From Mastacembelus armatus (taxonomy: Eukaryota > Chordata > Actinopteri > Synbranchiformes > Mastacembelidae), in contig NC_046655.1 of the NCBI RefSeq assembly GCF_900324485.2, positions 6,634,442-6,698,441 of the forward strand: a stretch of DNA of 64,000 bases, read 5' to 3'. Shown piece by piece: positions 23,412 through 35,026 of the stretch. The notes beneath the pieces were generated by a model. That model saw only the letters and a program-made list of their open reading frames with translations, had not been told where the DNA came from and did no database searches. The position numbers and the translations under genes were made by a program. Numbering within the stretch: position 1 is the first letter of the stretch; the number at the start of each line of letters is the position of its first letter.

Positions 23412-26400
23412 ATGGCGTGGACGACATTACTTCTGTTTTCTCTGTGCGGATTTCTGCAGGGACTGGGTAAGGACTAGGACTAGGTTTGGCAGTGGGTTGT
23501 AGAATATGGAGACATTTTGAGAATGATTTAAATTTGGGACTATACACTAATATGTTGTAGGCTATGTTCTGTGTATTTTCTGTGGACTTCCTGAGACCAA
23601 TTATACTCAATCCCAGTCAGTCATTCCACTGTGTGACATGCCACTGCCTCAGCAGAGAACCAGCCTCCCACTGACCAACAGTGCTGTATGAACGGGAGGA
23701 ATCAGGGCTTACAAGGAGTAACCTGCACAGTCCTCTCCCATATCTCGGACTCCCGCACCTGCAGGTAAGCAACACCTGGTTTCCCCAACGACCTTAATCC
23801 TAGTGGGTCTCAACACGGGGCACCGGGACTACAGGGAAGGTCAACATAGGGGAGGGACAGTAAAGAATCTATGTGAATTCTTATGAAAAGTGTTGTAATT
23901 CATATCTGACAAAAAAACATAGTCTTGAGCTGTTCGGTGGGAGTCCAAGTATGTCACAGTGGACACAGACACATTTTCCACTGTGAAATGTGTGGATCTT
24001 GTTGGACGAGAGTTTTTGATGGTTTCTTTAAAAGCAGGAACCAACCCCCTGGACTCCTAGTCCACAAACCATCTTCACAGTCCACAGTAAGACATCCACT
24101 GTACCACATGGGAGGATTGCTACATAACAGCACAGTAAGTCCAGGTGTTAAGTGGCCCCCTTGGAGCACTTTTAACACCAAAGGCCACTTGTGTTTGACT
24201 GTAAGAACACGGAGGCGGTGATTGATGTGTTAGAAAACCACCTGGTCAACACATGGAGCTCTGAGGAGGCAACATTCACAGAGGAAAAGCAAAGTGAAGC
24301 ATTTTTAACATGAAATCTATTAAAACTGACTAAAGATCTGCTGAAAAGAGAAAACTGTTTTACTGCTCCTTTTCTTCCTGGTGTTCTAAGTAAATATTCA
24401 TGTCCACTAGTGGTTTGGATGAGGTTTTATGCAGATTTTTTTGTTTTGTTTTGTTTATTTTCAGGATCATCCAGGAGCAGTGCTGCACAGCGGCAATAGA
24501 AGACCAGATCTGTAACAACAGCATCAAGTTGGCCCAGGAAAAAAATTCCTGCAAGATAATCTTCCACAATGGAAACCCTTCGGAAACTCAACTGTCAAAG
24601 GTGATGTTAATACCTCCGTACACACAGACACCATGCTTAGCCCTTTAGAAATCATTACACACTGGCTGTTTTTTAAACATACAATGCTATTTCTTTATTT
24701 CCCTTTTTTCTTTTAACTGCCTCGGTGTGTAGATGTGTTATGACTGCTGTGTCCTGGGTCTGACTGCAGCGAGCCAGGGTTTGGACTGTGAGCTTCAGGG
24801 TGTGGGGCTGGGGAGACGGTGCGAATCCACAGCTAAACTCTGCTGTAACCAAAACAGAACACAGGATTTCAACGGTAAAAAAAAAAAAAAACCCAAATAA
24901 TGTTATGCTTTCAGTCTTTTGTATCTTGATTAACTTCATTCTGTCTTATCGTGTTTGAGGAGGCATTCAAAATCAAAATGCCATTTGCACAGAGTACTAT
25001 ATGATTTTATTAATGCTCATGTATGCTGTAGGTATTTAGGCTTAAAGTGCTGAAGAAGTCAATGTGTCACATCAGAATAGATCAGCATTTGTCGGACGTG
25101 AGAACAGCATTGTATCCACAAAGGGCTGGAATCGTGGACTTGCTGTGGCAGCTGTGGAGGAGCTTGCAGCCAGACAGGCTGGACCACAGGAGGCTAAGCT
25201 ATAGACACACTGCCAAGTGGCAACTGAGGGCCAACTGGTGACTTTTTGTGGCTTGTAGCTTTTGTCGCCTAGTTGGCTTCAGTTGATGAGCTGATTTGAC
25301 TTATGTGTGTATAAAACCAAATCAGTGTCTTGCTTTTGTGGAGCAAAGGCTAGAGAGATAAGATCACAGCAAAGGAAAGGTCACAGAGATTTGTGAAGCG
25401 GCGCTGAAATGTTAGACCCCTGTCCTCTAAACTTATTTGTAAAATGTTTTGTTCTATATTGTAAAGTCATATTTGCTTATAATAAGGTTTTTTTTACACC
25501 TCTATGTCAGCAGTGACCGAAAAGCCTCAAATCAGCATTACTTAATCAGCCTCTTGGTGATATACACCTCTGCTCTTGGACACTTACTGTGATGTTTTCA
25601 TTTGTCTCTCTGCTGTTTCCAGTCTCCATATGCGCTCAGCTGAGTCTAGGTAATGGTACATGTGGCTGCTGTGACGGTTATCGACTGCAAAATGATGGAG
25701 TGAATTGTGAGGGTAAGTCTTCACAACCACATAACACAAATTAGGGGTGGTTTTCCACTTCTATGCGCATTTCAGTTTGGGCATAACAAAAAAAAAAACC
25801 TCAGTGGAAATTTGAAAAAAACTATCACAAAAAACTTTATATGCTTGTTTCAGGCGGAAAATTTGCCATGTCAGTAACAGCGAAGTGCCACAAATGTACA
25901 TGAATAACGTACATAATAGCTACATCTTGTCACGCTCCCATTGATAACTGGAAACTCAGTGCCACCAGCTGTTTAACTCAACAAACCAACTACTACTATT
26001 TGCATAATTGTAGTCAATGCACTCATGCATTGACTACTGCTGTACCTACAGTAAATACAGTCTCAGGGCTGCTCTCGTGGCAACAGTGTCTTGTTTATTT
26101 ACTATAAAACAGTGTGAGGACTGATTTGCTTATCTTTTGATTGGATGTCTCTCTCCACAGACATTAATGAGTGTTTGACACACAGGCACAACTGCTGCTC
26201 AAGTGAAGTTTGCATTAACACAAATGGTTCATTTCGCTGTCAGAGGAAAATCAGATGTGGCACCGGGTATGAACTCATGGACGACAACAGTTGCAAAGGT
26301 AACAAATCAGGTGTCAAATCAACGACAAATCATTTGTCCTGCTATTTTAGTCCTTTGATAACAAGTAGTAAACATCTTCAAAACTTAACATCATATAAAA

Positions 26401-29400
26401 AATGTTGCTGTTGCAGACATTAATGAGTGTGCTTTGGGGACCCATGACTGTGGACCAGACCTTTTGTGCAAAAACACAGAAGGCTCATTTCGCTGCTACC
26501 CAAAGAAAAGGTGTGCGGATGGTTTCATTCAGGACGCTTCAGGAGACTGCATCGGTGAGTTCAGTGTCAAGCTGGAGTTAAACACTTCCCACAGGTAAAA
26601 GGCGACTTGACTTGCTTCATGTGTTTTTTCTTATTAGATATAAACGAGTGTCTGGCTGGAATCACTGATTCAATCAGGATGAATTCTAATTATTTAGCAA
26701 CAAAACATTTTCCTGTGTTCATTTTAAGCTAATATGAGTTTTCATCAGTCTGAGTGAGACAAAAGGAGTGTCTAACATCTAAAGTTATTGTTTTTATTTA
26801 GAACATTCCCTCATGTTCCATGCAGTGCTGCTGTACCTACAGTGAATACAGTCTCAGGGCTGTTCTCGTGGCAACAGTGTCTTGTTTATTTACTATAAAA
26901 CAGTGTGAGGACTGATTTTCTTATCTTCTGATTGGATGTCTCTCTCCACAGATGTTAATGAGTGTTTGACTCACAGGCACAACTGCTTCTCAAGTGAAGT
27001 TTGCATTAACACCATTGGTTCGTTTCGCTGTCAGAGGAAAATCAGATGTGGCACCGGGTATGAACTCATGGACGACAACAGTTGCAAAGGTAACAAATCA
27101 GGTGTCAAATCAACGACAAATCATTTGTCCTGCTATTTTAGTCCTTTGATAACAAGTAGTAAACATCTTCAAAACTTAACATCATATAAAAAATGTTGCT
27201 GTTGCAGACATTAATGAGTGTGCTTTGGGGACCCATGACTGTGGACCAGACTTTTTGTGCAAAAACACAGAAGGCTCATTTCGCTGCTACCCAAAGAAAA
27301 GGTGCGCGGATGGTTTCATTCAGGATGCTTCAGGAGACTGCATCGGTGAGTTCAGTGTCAAGCTGGAGTTAAACACTTCCCACAGGTAAAAGGCGACTTG
27401 GTTGTTTCTTATTAGATATAAACGAGTATCTGGCTGGAATCACTGATTCAATCAGGATGAATTCTAATTATTTAGCAACAAAACATTTTCCTGTGTTCAT
27501 TTTAAGCTAATATGAGTTTTCATCAGTCTGAGTGAGACAAAAGGAGTGTCTAACATCTAAAGTTATTGTTTTTATTTACAACATTCCCTCATGTTCCATG
27601 CAGTGCTGCTGTACCTACAGTGAATACAGTCTCAGGGCTGCTCTCGTGGCAACAGTGTCTTGTTTATTTACTATAAAACAGTGTGAGGACTGATTTTCTT
27701 ATGTTTTGATTGGATGTCTCTCTCCACAGACATTAATGAGTGTTTGACTCACAGGCACAACTGCTTCTCAAGTGAAGTTTGCATTAACACCATTGGTTCA
27801 TTTCGCTGTCAGAGGAAAATCAGATGTGGCACCGGGTATGAACTCATGGACGATAACAGTTGCAAAGGTAACAAATCAGGTGTCAAATCAACGACAAATC
27901 ATTTGTCCTGCTATTTTAGTCCTTTGATAACAAGTAGTAAACATCTTCAAAACTTAACATCATATAAAAAATGTTGCTGTTGCAGACATTAATGAGTGTG
28001 CTTTGGGGACCCATGACTGTGGACCAGACCTTTTGTGCAAAAACACAGAAGGCTCATTTCGCTGCTACCCAAAGAAAAGGTGCGCGGATGGTTTCATTCA
28101 GGATGCTTCAGGAGACTGCATCGGTGAGTTCAGTGTCAAGCTGGAGTTAAACACTTCCCACAGGTAAAAGGCGACTTGACTTGCTTCATGTGTTTTTTCT
28201 TATTAGATATAAATGAGTGTCTGGTTTACGACAGTCCATGCAAGCGGAGCCAGACATGTATTAACACAGTGGGTTCCTACGTGTGTCGTGGGAGCACCGT
28301 CACCTGTGGACGGGGCTATCACCTTAATGAGGATGGGACACGCTGTCAAGGTGGGTACTGTCACAGTTAATGTTGATTTCCTAAAGAAGTGTCATCCTCC
28401 ATCATCTGTCTCTTCCGCTTTCTTGGTCGCCTCTGTCTTCTTACAGATGTCAACGAGTGTCACACAGGCAACGTGTGTGGCACCCATGGGTGCGTGAACC
28501 TTATGGGAACATACCGCTGTGAATGCAGAACTGGCTTCATCCTCAACACCATCACCAAACTGTGCGAAGGTGCAACATTCATCCCTGAGTTCTTTAGAGC
28601 ACAAGCGGTAACTAGTGTTAATCTGATAGTCAACATCTGTCCCTTGTGTTCTTTAGATATCAATGAGTGCAGGCATTATCCCGGACGACTCTGCACCCAC
28701 AAGTGTGAGAACACACAGGGGTCCTACCGATGCAGCTGCCCCATTGGTTTCAAACTGTCCTCTGATGGCAGAACCTGTGACGGTAAAACTCACCTTTCAT
28801 TCATTTCACTGAAGAACTGATTTCATCCAGTTTGAGCATTTTGCTAAGAATGTTATACCAATATATGTGATGCAGGTTAAATTAGGTGATTTGTCACCTT
28901 AAACATAACATTTTCATCTTATTGTATAAAAAGAATTTTTATTTCCTTTGCCTGTATGCTGAAAGATGTGGATGAATGTAAGGCCAACCTATGCAGCCAG
29001 GAGTGCACCAACATCTATGGCTCCTACCAGTGCTACTGTCGGCGTGGTTACCGGCTGAGTGACATTGATGGGACAACATGTGAAGGTACTGTGGGTCTTT
29101 GTGAGGCTTAATGCTGGATGATGCTGGTTGATTGTGCAGCCAAACTCACTGCTTTTGCCCCGCCCCTCTCAGATATTAATGAGTGCACCCTGCCCACTGG
29201 AGGTGATGATGTGTGTTCGTACCGCTGCACCAACACTCCGGGAAGTTTCTACTGCAGCTGCCCGTCCACGGGCTACAAACTCGCCCCCAATGGACACACA
29301 TGTCTAGGTCAGGGGATAAAGATTTCACACTTGGTCTTAGGAATGATGCTGAAAATTTGACATGGAGTAAAACTCCATTGTCAATTACCAATGTAGTATT

Positions 29401-32400
29401 TTAACTAAATGTACTTTAACTTTGTTTTCACATGATTCTTCAGACATTGATGAATGCGCAGTGGGGAACCATACCTGTTCCGTCTCTGAGAGCTGCATCA
29501 ATGTCAAAGGAGGATTTCGCTGCCTGTCCCTTAAATGTCCTGCAAACTATCGGAAGGCGACACTTGGGTAAGAGCTGATGGTTACTGGGATATGAAAGTG
29601 TTGAAATGAAAGGGTTGATTGTCCCCTGCTGAGGAGTGAGGGGACCCGTCCCCTAACACTCTTTATCACATATTTTTTTGCGATGGGTCTTGGTTTTGGT
29701 TTTAGCCTGTTGATATTTGTCTGTGGTTTTCAGGCCCAAACTGCTCTCTCACTCTCCAGTTTTCATTTATTTCATCAACCTTCTGCCTTTCCCCTCTTTC
29801 AGCATCTGTCTCTTCTATGTATGCTGCTGCTTTGACCCTTCCTCCAATGAGCCCATCTTTTCATTTTCCCTTTCAGCCGTTGCGATCGCATAGCTTGCGA
29901 GTTCACTCAGGATCTTGCGTCGTGTTTCTCTCTCCCCCTGAGAATCTCCTTGTACAACATCAGCTTTCCCACCAACACTCCAGTCCCTGATGGTGTTTTC
30001 TGGATGGGAAACTCCAATTCTATCCCAGGAGATGAAATGCTGCTGAGTGTCTGGAGATGAGGAGGGATACTTCATTGTGCAGCAGCAGGCTCATGGCGGA
30101 GTTGATCTCATTGCGGCGTGCCCTGTCCGAGCCCCGGGACTTCTCTCTGACCGTAGAGTTGAGGCTGATTCGCTACGGGACACCACATCTGTACATGGCC
30201 AAGATTGCTGTGTTTGTCATGCATGAGCAGACCATTCATCCCTCAAGGACATTTGCACATTAGAAGTGTGTGAAATTTAAATGAAGAGCTTGGAGTGTTT
30301 GCAGTCACCACTCATGGACAACAAAGGGGTTTTCATCTTCATCCATCCTCTTTTTTACGCTGGAATGACAGCTCCGGCTTACCCCACCTTTTTAATTAAA
30401 TCAGTCAACAAAGGGCACGTCAATAAAAGGGGCTCATATTCATCAAATGTTAAAAGAATTTTAATCTATTAGTGAAATCACTAATAGAACCATAGCTGTT
30501 CCCCACAACGCATAAATCTTGAAAGAAACTGAGTATTTGTCACGTCAAAACATGTCAAAAGTTAAAGGGAAGAATTTTACAATAAATGACTGGTTGACAA
30601 AGTAACAAGTCAACTTTGCCAATTGAATCTCACCTCTGAGAGGATAAATACAGTAGTTTTATTTTATATCAGATGTTTCGACTACTCGCTGTGACTTTTT
30701 GATCTTTTTAGGATGTAGCTGTAGACGATAGTATAGTTTACCACTAGATGGTGCTCCTTAGCTGCTGAGGATCAGCAGGGTCAGCATCGTCCACATGGAG
30801 CTCGCTCTTCCTCATGTTTTTGTGGCAGCTTCCCATTGTGTATACTTTCTTTGTGTTTGGAATTAAAAAAAAAAACGTCAGATAAAAATAGCTTCACTCT
30901 GTGATATCGAAGCATGCTGACGATGCTTTCTACCACTACTCGCGTGCCTCCTCCACTGTGGTCATTTCTAATGCTAAAACCAATTTTTCCTATGATGCGT
31001 TCCAAGCAACTTCACCATAGGATCAAACAGGCTTTGTCTTGGTGGACAAGAAAAATAAGCATGGTGCTTATTTACGGGCCCCTGGGACCAAGCCAGCGTG
31101 GGGGCTCAATTAGTGGTGGAGCAGCAGTACAGCTTGTATGATGAATAGGGCCTTTAGTGTTGGTATTGGGTGGTTATCAGTTCATTTGCTGTAAGTGATA
31201 CCAAAAGGCCAGTATTGTAGCTGTGCTGGTCAACTGGACAAAGGCAGCCAAACCAATTTTCCACTCTTCCGTTTTTCTCCTGGTGGTTTTTGGGATTTGG
31301 TGCACGTAGAGCTGATTGAAAAGACATCATTTTGAAATATATGTGACTATTATCTTTCCCCAGATGTTCTGACTATATAACAACCCAGTTTCCATAATAC
31401 TAAGTTACCTATTTTTATTTAACTAAATTGGTGATAAAAGTTATAATATTTTGTCTTTTTTGGAGACATTACAATCATTTGGAAATGTCACTAACATTTT
31501 CCATCATGTTAATATAATTGCTTTAAATGACATTCATTTCATGTGTACCCTCTTCTGTTCTTCTACCAGCCTGTTTTTTTTTTTTCTTAGTGGCATTTCA
31601 CCGGTTTGAAATACCTTACAATCATCTCTGTGGCTTCGGCCTCCAGCTTTTAGCGAACGACTTGGACTCACCTGCTTTTTGCTAATTACATGGCTCTGCT
31701 CTTTCTGCAGTTTTTGAGGTTATATTTGAAAGCACTACTGTCTTCACATCAAGAAGCCCTAAAAGCATGATTTTCAGGGTTTGGAATCAGGGTTTGGCAT
31801 ATTTCTAAGGCACTCGCTTGGTTAACCATAAGAGGTCTATGGGGCTATTCAGGTGTTGCCAGGTTCTTTTTGCTCAACTCAGCTGTGGAGCTGTGGTCAA
31901 AGCTTTTTTCCAGTGAATACAGTTGTGTACTCTATACATTAAATGTGTGAGAAAATCACACTCGCTATTTGGATTGTGTGTATCTGATTGTGTTCATCTT
32001 CCTGCCGCGTGTCATGAAGAGCTTTTTCATCAGTGCTGTCTGTTCTTCTCAGATCTAGGAATGAACCATTTAGCGTGCGTTGTGTTAAGGCCTGCCAACC
32101 TTATGACATTGCCTGTGTACGGGACCCTGTCAACATCATCACCCACACTTTCCTCTCTCTGCCAACCCTCAGACGCCTCAGGGAACCAGAGGGTAAGACG
32201 ATGTGGAAGTGGAGCTCTACTTTGTTAGGAGCAACTTTTACCGTAGATGTGTTTGTGAGAACACGTGCGGCCTTGTTTGCAGGTTGCACTGCAAAATTGC
32301 ATGTGATAGTGTCAAATGTGTCTGGGAGGTAGGTGTGGATATGTTATAGTAGTCTGCTAAACTCAAAAACAGCCATTGCAGTTTTGGCCCAGAAAGGGTT

Positions 32401-33010
32401 AACTCAGTAGTTTGCAATATAAGATTCTAACCCTCATTATAATACAACCTTCTTCCCACCAACCTGCTACAACTTTCAATTACACATTCAGTTTTGCAAA
32501 CCACTATTGTTTAATCTTAACATAAGTATTGAATTGGAAGAAGTGAATACGCCTTGTGGTTTATCAGACTAATGAATACTTTCAACTAATTCTTCCAACA
32601 GAAATTGCTTTCCTGCGGACATCTGTGGCAGCTAACCCCTCTCCTCTGCCTGGGGCTACTTACGTTTCCTTTGACATCCTGGGTTCAGATGACAATTTGT
32701 CTTTTGATGTGGTGAAGAATTTTAATCAGGGCATGACTGTTGGTAAGAGAAAGAAATGGTCACTCTTCAATCATACTGTTTATTGGATGTATATACTCTT
32801 AATACTTTAATTACATATCACTCCCAGAACTGTGATTCAGCCGCTAATCCCAGTCGATGTCCTTCCTCAGGTGTAGTCCGGCAGGTAAAACCTATCATTG
32901 GTCCGTTGGATCTTGACCTGGAGATCTCTGTGGATTATATCAAATCAAGGATCATTTTCCGGCGTAATATTGTCATCATCCACATCTTCATCTCTGAGTT
33001 CCGGATGTGA
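23412..33010 (+). CDS. fbln1: Fibulin-1, D-type isoform, with extra EGF modules
   Basis: Secreted extracellular-matrix glycoprotein. Exons: 23412-23466 (signal peptide [17 protein letters not shown]), 23653-23764, 24465-24600, 24733-24874 (anaphylatoxin-like modules with CC pairs), 25623-25712 (first EGF-like), then three copies of an EGF pair (26161-26298 + 26417-26554; 26952-27089 + 27208-27345; 27730-27867 + 27986-28123). Further EGF exons: 28207-28350, 28447-28569, 28657-28782, 28966-29085, 29173-29307, 29444-29567. D-type ending: 32053-32192, 32602-32742, 32871-33010 ([16 protein letters not shown] ... ISEFRM). All EGF exons are phase 1-1, so every copy can be spliced in frame; using all gives about 851 aa, one pair about 667 (human 1D is 703). 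DINECL, CGTGYEL and GFIQDA text matches fibulin-1 module order. Poly(A) signal AATAAA at 33474-33479. Atxn10 and wnt7b follow, as in human 22q13. Confidence 0.93.
26037..26827 (+). repeat. Tandem duplication unit 1 (EGF exon pair plus introns)
   Basis: A 791-bp unit starting CTGCTGTACCTACAG. It contains two full EGF exons and a relic of a third. The intron between the two EGF exons is essentially identical to that of units 2 and 3. Confidence 0.97.
26638..26827 (+). pseudogene. Relic EGF half-exon at the duplication junction, unit 1
   Basis: A good acceptor (TTATTAG) and the first codons of an EGF exon (DINECLAG) resemble the true exon at 28207. The sequence then diverges, lacks the remaining cysteines, reaches a stop and shows no donor. 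It is probably a by-product of the duplication breakpoint. Confidence 0.8.
26828..27605 (+). repeat. Tandem duplication unit 2
   Basis: A 778-bp copy of unit 1, 13 bp shorter because of one deletion before the relic exon. Exons differ by only a handful of substitutions. Confidence 0.97.
27416..27605 (+). pseudogene. Relic EGF half-exon at the duplication junction, unit 2
   Basis: Same relic as at 26638, with the first EGF cysteine codon changed to tyrosine (INEYLAG). That change is consistent with it not being used. Confidence 0.8.
27606..28227 (+). repeat. Tandem duplication unit 3 (partial, runs into the next real exon)
   Basis: Third copy of the EGF pair. Similarity continues to the start of the intact EGF exon at 28207, where the sequence becomes [10 protein letters not shown] instead of the relic LAGITDS. 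Confidence 0.97.
29877..30263 (+). pseudogene. fbln1: Decayed fibulin-1C-type alternative terminal exon
   Basis: After a good acceptor (TTTCAG) and in the correct phase, the exon encodes RCDRIACEF and [16 protein letters not shown], which matches the fibulin-1C ending (human CERLPC, LPLRITYYHLSFPTN). It stays open until a TGA at 30058-30060. Homology then moves to a second frame (DEEGYF) and to a third ([20 protein letters not shown] ... [11 protein letters not shown]). At least two frameshifts therefore separate the pieces. Spliced as it stands, it would yield a C isoform cut after about 60 exon-encoded residues. The D-type exons downstream are intact. Confidence 0.8.
30264..32052 (+). other. 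fbln1 intron between C-type and D-type ends
   Basis: 1.8 kb. A short hairpin CTATTAGTG-AAAT-CACTAATAG lies at 30466-30487. No other coding sequence or known repeat was recognised. Confidence 0.5.
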
Positions 33011-33093
33011 GCTGAGCTACGACATTAGCAATGACACTGGACATGGAGTCGATAAGATAAGATAACAAAACCTTTATTTGCATAAAAATCACC

Positions 33094-33165
33094 AGGGGGT
33101 ACCTGGATTTGAACCAGGGACCGCTTGATCTGCAGTCAAATGCTCTACCACTGAGCTATACCCCC
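33094..33165 (-). tRNA. tRNA-Cys (GCA)
   Basis: 72 nt on the minus strand. The acceptor stem GGGGGTA pairs with TACCCCC, with discriminator U. The D-arm/A box is TAGCTCAGTGGTAGAGCA, the anticodon loop CTGCAGA gives anticodon GCA, and the B box is GGTTCAAATCC. A T5 Pol III terminator follows (33084-33088 read on the minus strand). It is 84 bp past the fbln1 stop and upstream of the fbln1 AATAAA, so it lies antisense in the probable 3'UTR. Confidence 0.95.
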
Positions 33166-33479
33166 TGTTAGTACATGAGAGTCATGATGACAACACTACC
33201 TGGTCACAGTGACACACTACTATCATCATGCTAACATGACAACATGCTGGTTTTTGAGGATAACATTGACCAGACTAGACTTCAATGAAATAATGTCACT
33301 GCTGCCATCTCCTTAACCACTGTCTTCATCGTTGAACTTGATTTCGACTGTTGGTTACCCTGCACAACTGTACCAGACCAAATGTAACATGCCTCTTTTG
33401 ATAATTAAATGCTTCATCTATTAACATGCATTGAACATTGTATGTGTGTAAGACTGTACAAACATCTGTGAATAATAAA

Positions 33480-35026
33480 GGCTCAGTGCGGTTAATTGTG
33501 TTGATGTTTTCTACTACAGCAACAGACTAAACCAACTATTTTCTAGTTAGCATAACTGAGGTTTCCAGTATAACTCAAATCTGGTAGGATGTCCTGTTTT
33601 TCCTGTAACTCTACTCTTCAGATTCCCCATCATACCATTCTACTTCCAGTTTATGTGTATATTTCCAGTTATCCTGCTCAAAAGATGAAAAGTGGGAATC
33701 CTATACTGGGAATGTTTGGTTCTTTGAATGCCTCATCTTAAAGCTGACAAATTGCTTGAGGTATCTTTTACCATCCATCCATAATCATCTCTCTTCCACA
33801 TCGATCTGCCTTTCACCACTGCTGTGCTGTGCCTGGCCAGTGAAAATACAGGGGACTACCATACCGAGGAAAATCCTCTAATCTAAAACTCACCACTCTA
33901 CATGGAATTCCCAAAGGCTGGTCCTGTGGCTTTGTTGTTGCAGCTGCAACAATTGTCCCACAGTTTGTCTGGGCTGAATGAGTTGCTCTTCAGACCTTTT
34001 AAACATTGATTTAGGTGTATGGGTTTCAGATGTGAGCCCAGCTGCAGTTTGCACCCTGTACAGGACTTTTAGTTTGAAAATTATTGGATGTAGTATTTTG
34101 GGCTAAGTCTAAATATATCCACATAATTTTAACATAGGCCTAATTTGATACCTGAGATGGAAGCTTCCCACTTGCCCCAGTAACACTCAAAAATTCTTTT
34201 TAGACCCATATTATCTAATTTAGCACACAAGGTGAAGTGAGTTAGTTTGGTTTAAAATACATCTAAAATGAATATTACAGTGTTTCATAACTCTATAAGG
34301 ATAGCAGGCCAAGATCAGACAAAATATTGCATAAATCTGAGATAACACATTATTAGACAGACAGACAGACACATGTTAGGCAGTGATGATTAGCTCTGGC
34401 ATTAATATTTTAATGACAAGTATATGGCAAAATAAGTGATGATTTAGCTATATCAACATCAGCCTTTGTGCTGTCAGTTGATGTACACTTTACTTTGTTG
34501 TGGCCTGTGTATCACAGTCAGATTACATATGAAATCTAACATGTTTAATGCCATGTTCAATTCTGTGTACCTTTTTTGCTTCAAAGGAAAGACAATACAA
34601 TATAACTAATTAGATGTGCCGGTTATACTATACTACACTTAATTAATAGCAATAACTCAGGAAACATTATACTCTGAATTAAAAACAAAGCAAGGAGCAG
34701 GGGTATCTTTTTTTGGCTGGATGGATTACCAGCTGGGGTCAACTAAACCCAGAGTCTCAAAGCTCCAGGGCCAGCCTTACAGTGTCAGCTGGCTTGTGAC
34801 AATGTAATTATAAACGTTTCCTACTTTCAATGCTGCCTTTTGTTTATCTGTTGTTGGCACCAACACAATGCTTGTTACTATTTTGGTCCTGGGCAGAAGC
34901 TTTCTCGACAGCTGTGTGAAAACAGCAGCACATGCTCTGACCCCTCCTCCCTCCCGAATTCAACCAATAGCGTGTGAGAAATCTTTCCGGACGTCCCGCC
35001 CACACGCCCGCCACTCACAGGCAAAC
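33480..35026. other. Intergenic between fbln1 and atxn10, with atxn10 promoter at its end
   Basis: Mostly AT-rich spacer with a short (GACA)n run near 34353-34372. The last 100 bp hold a CCAAT box (near 34965), a TTCCGG ETS-like site and a CCCGCCC GC box just before the atxn10 ATG. These look like a TATA-less housekeeping promoter. Confidence 0.55.

Noticed and set aside
34868-35026. Longer ataxin-10 N-terminus from an upstream in-frame ATG
   Set aside because: It would place coding sequence across the CCAAT, ETS and GC-box motifs, and it adds residues with no family match.
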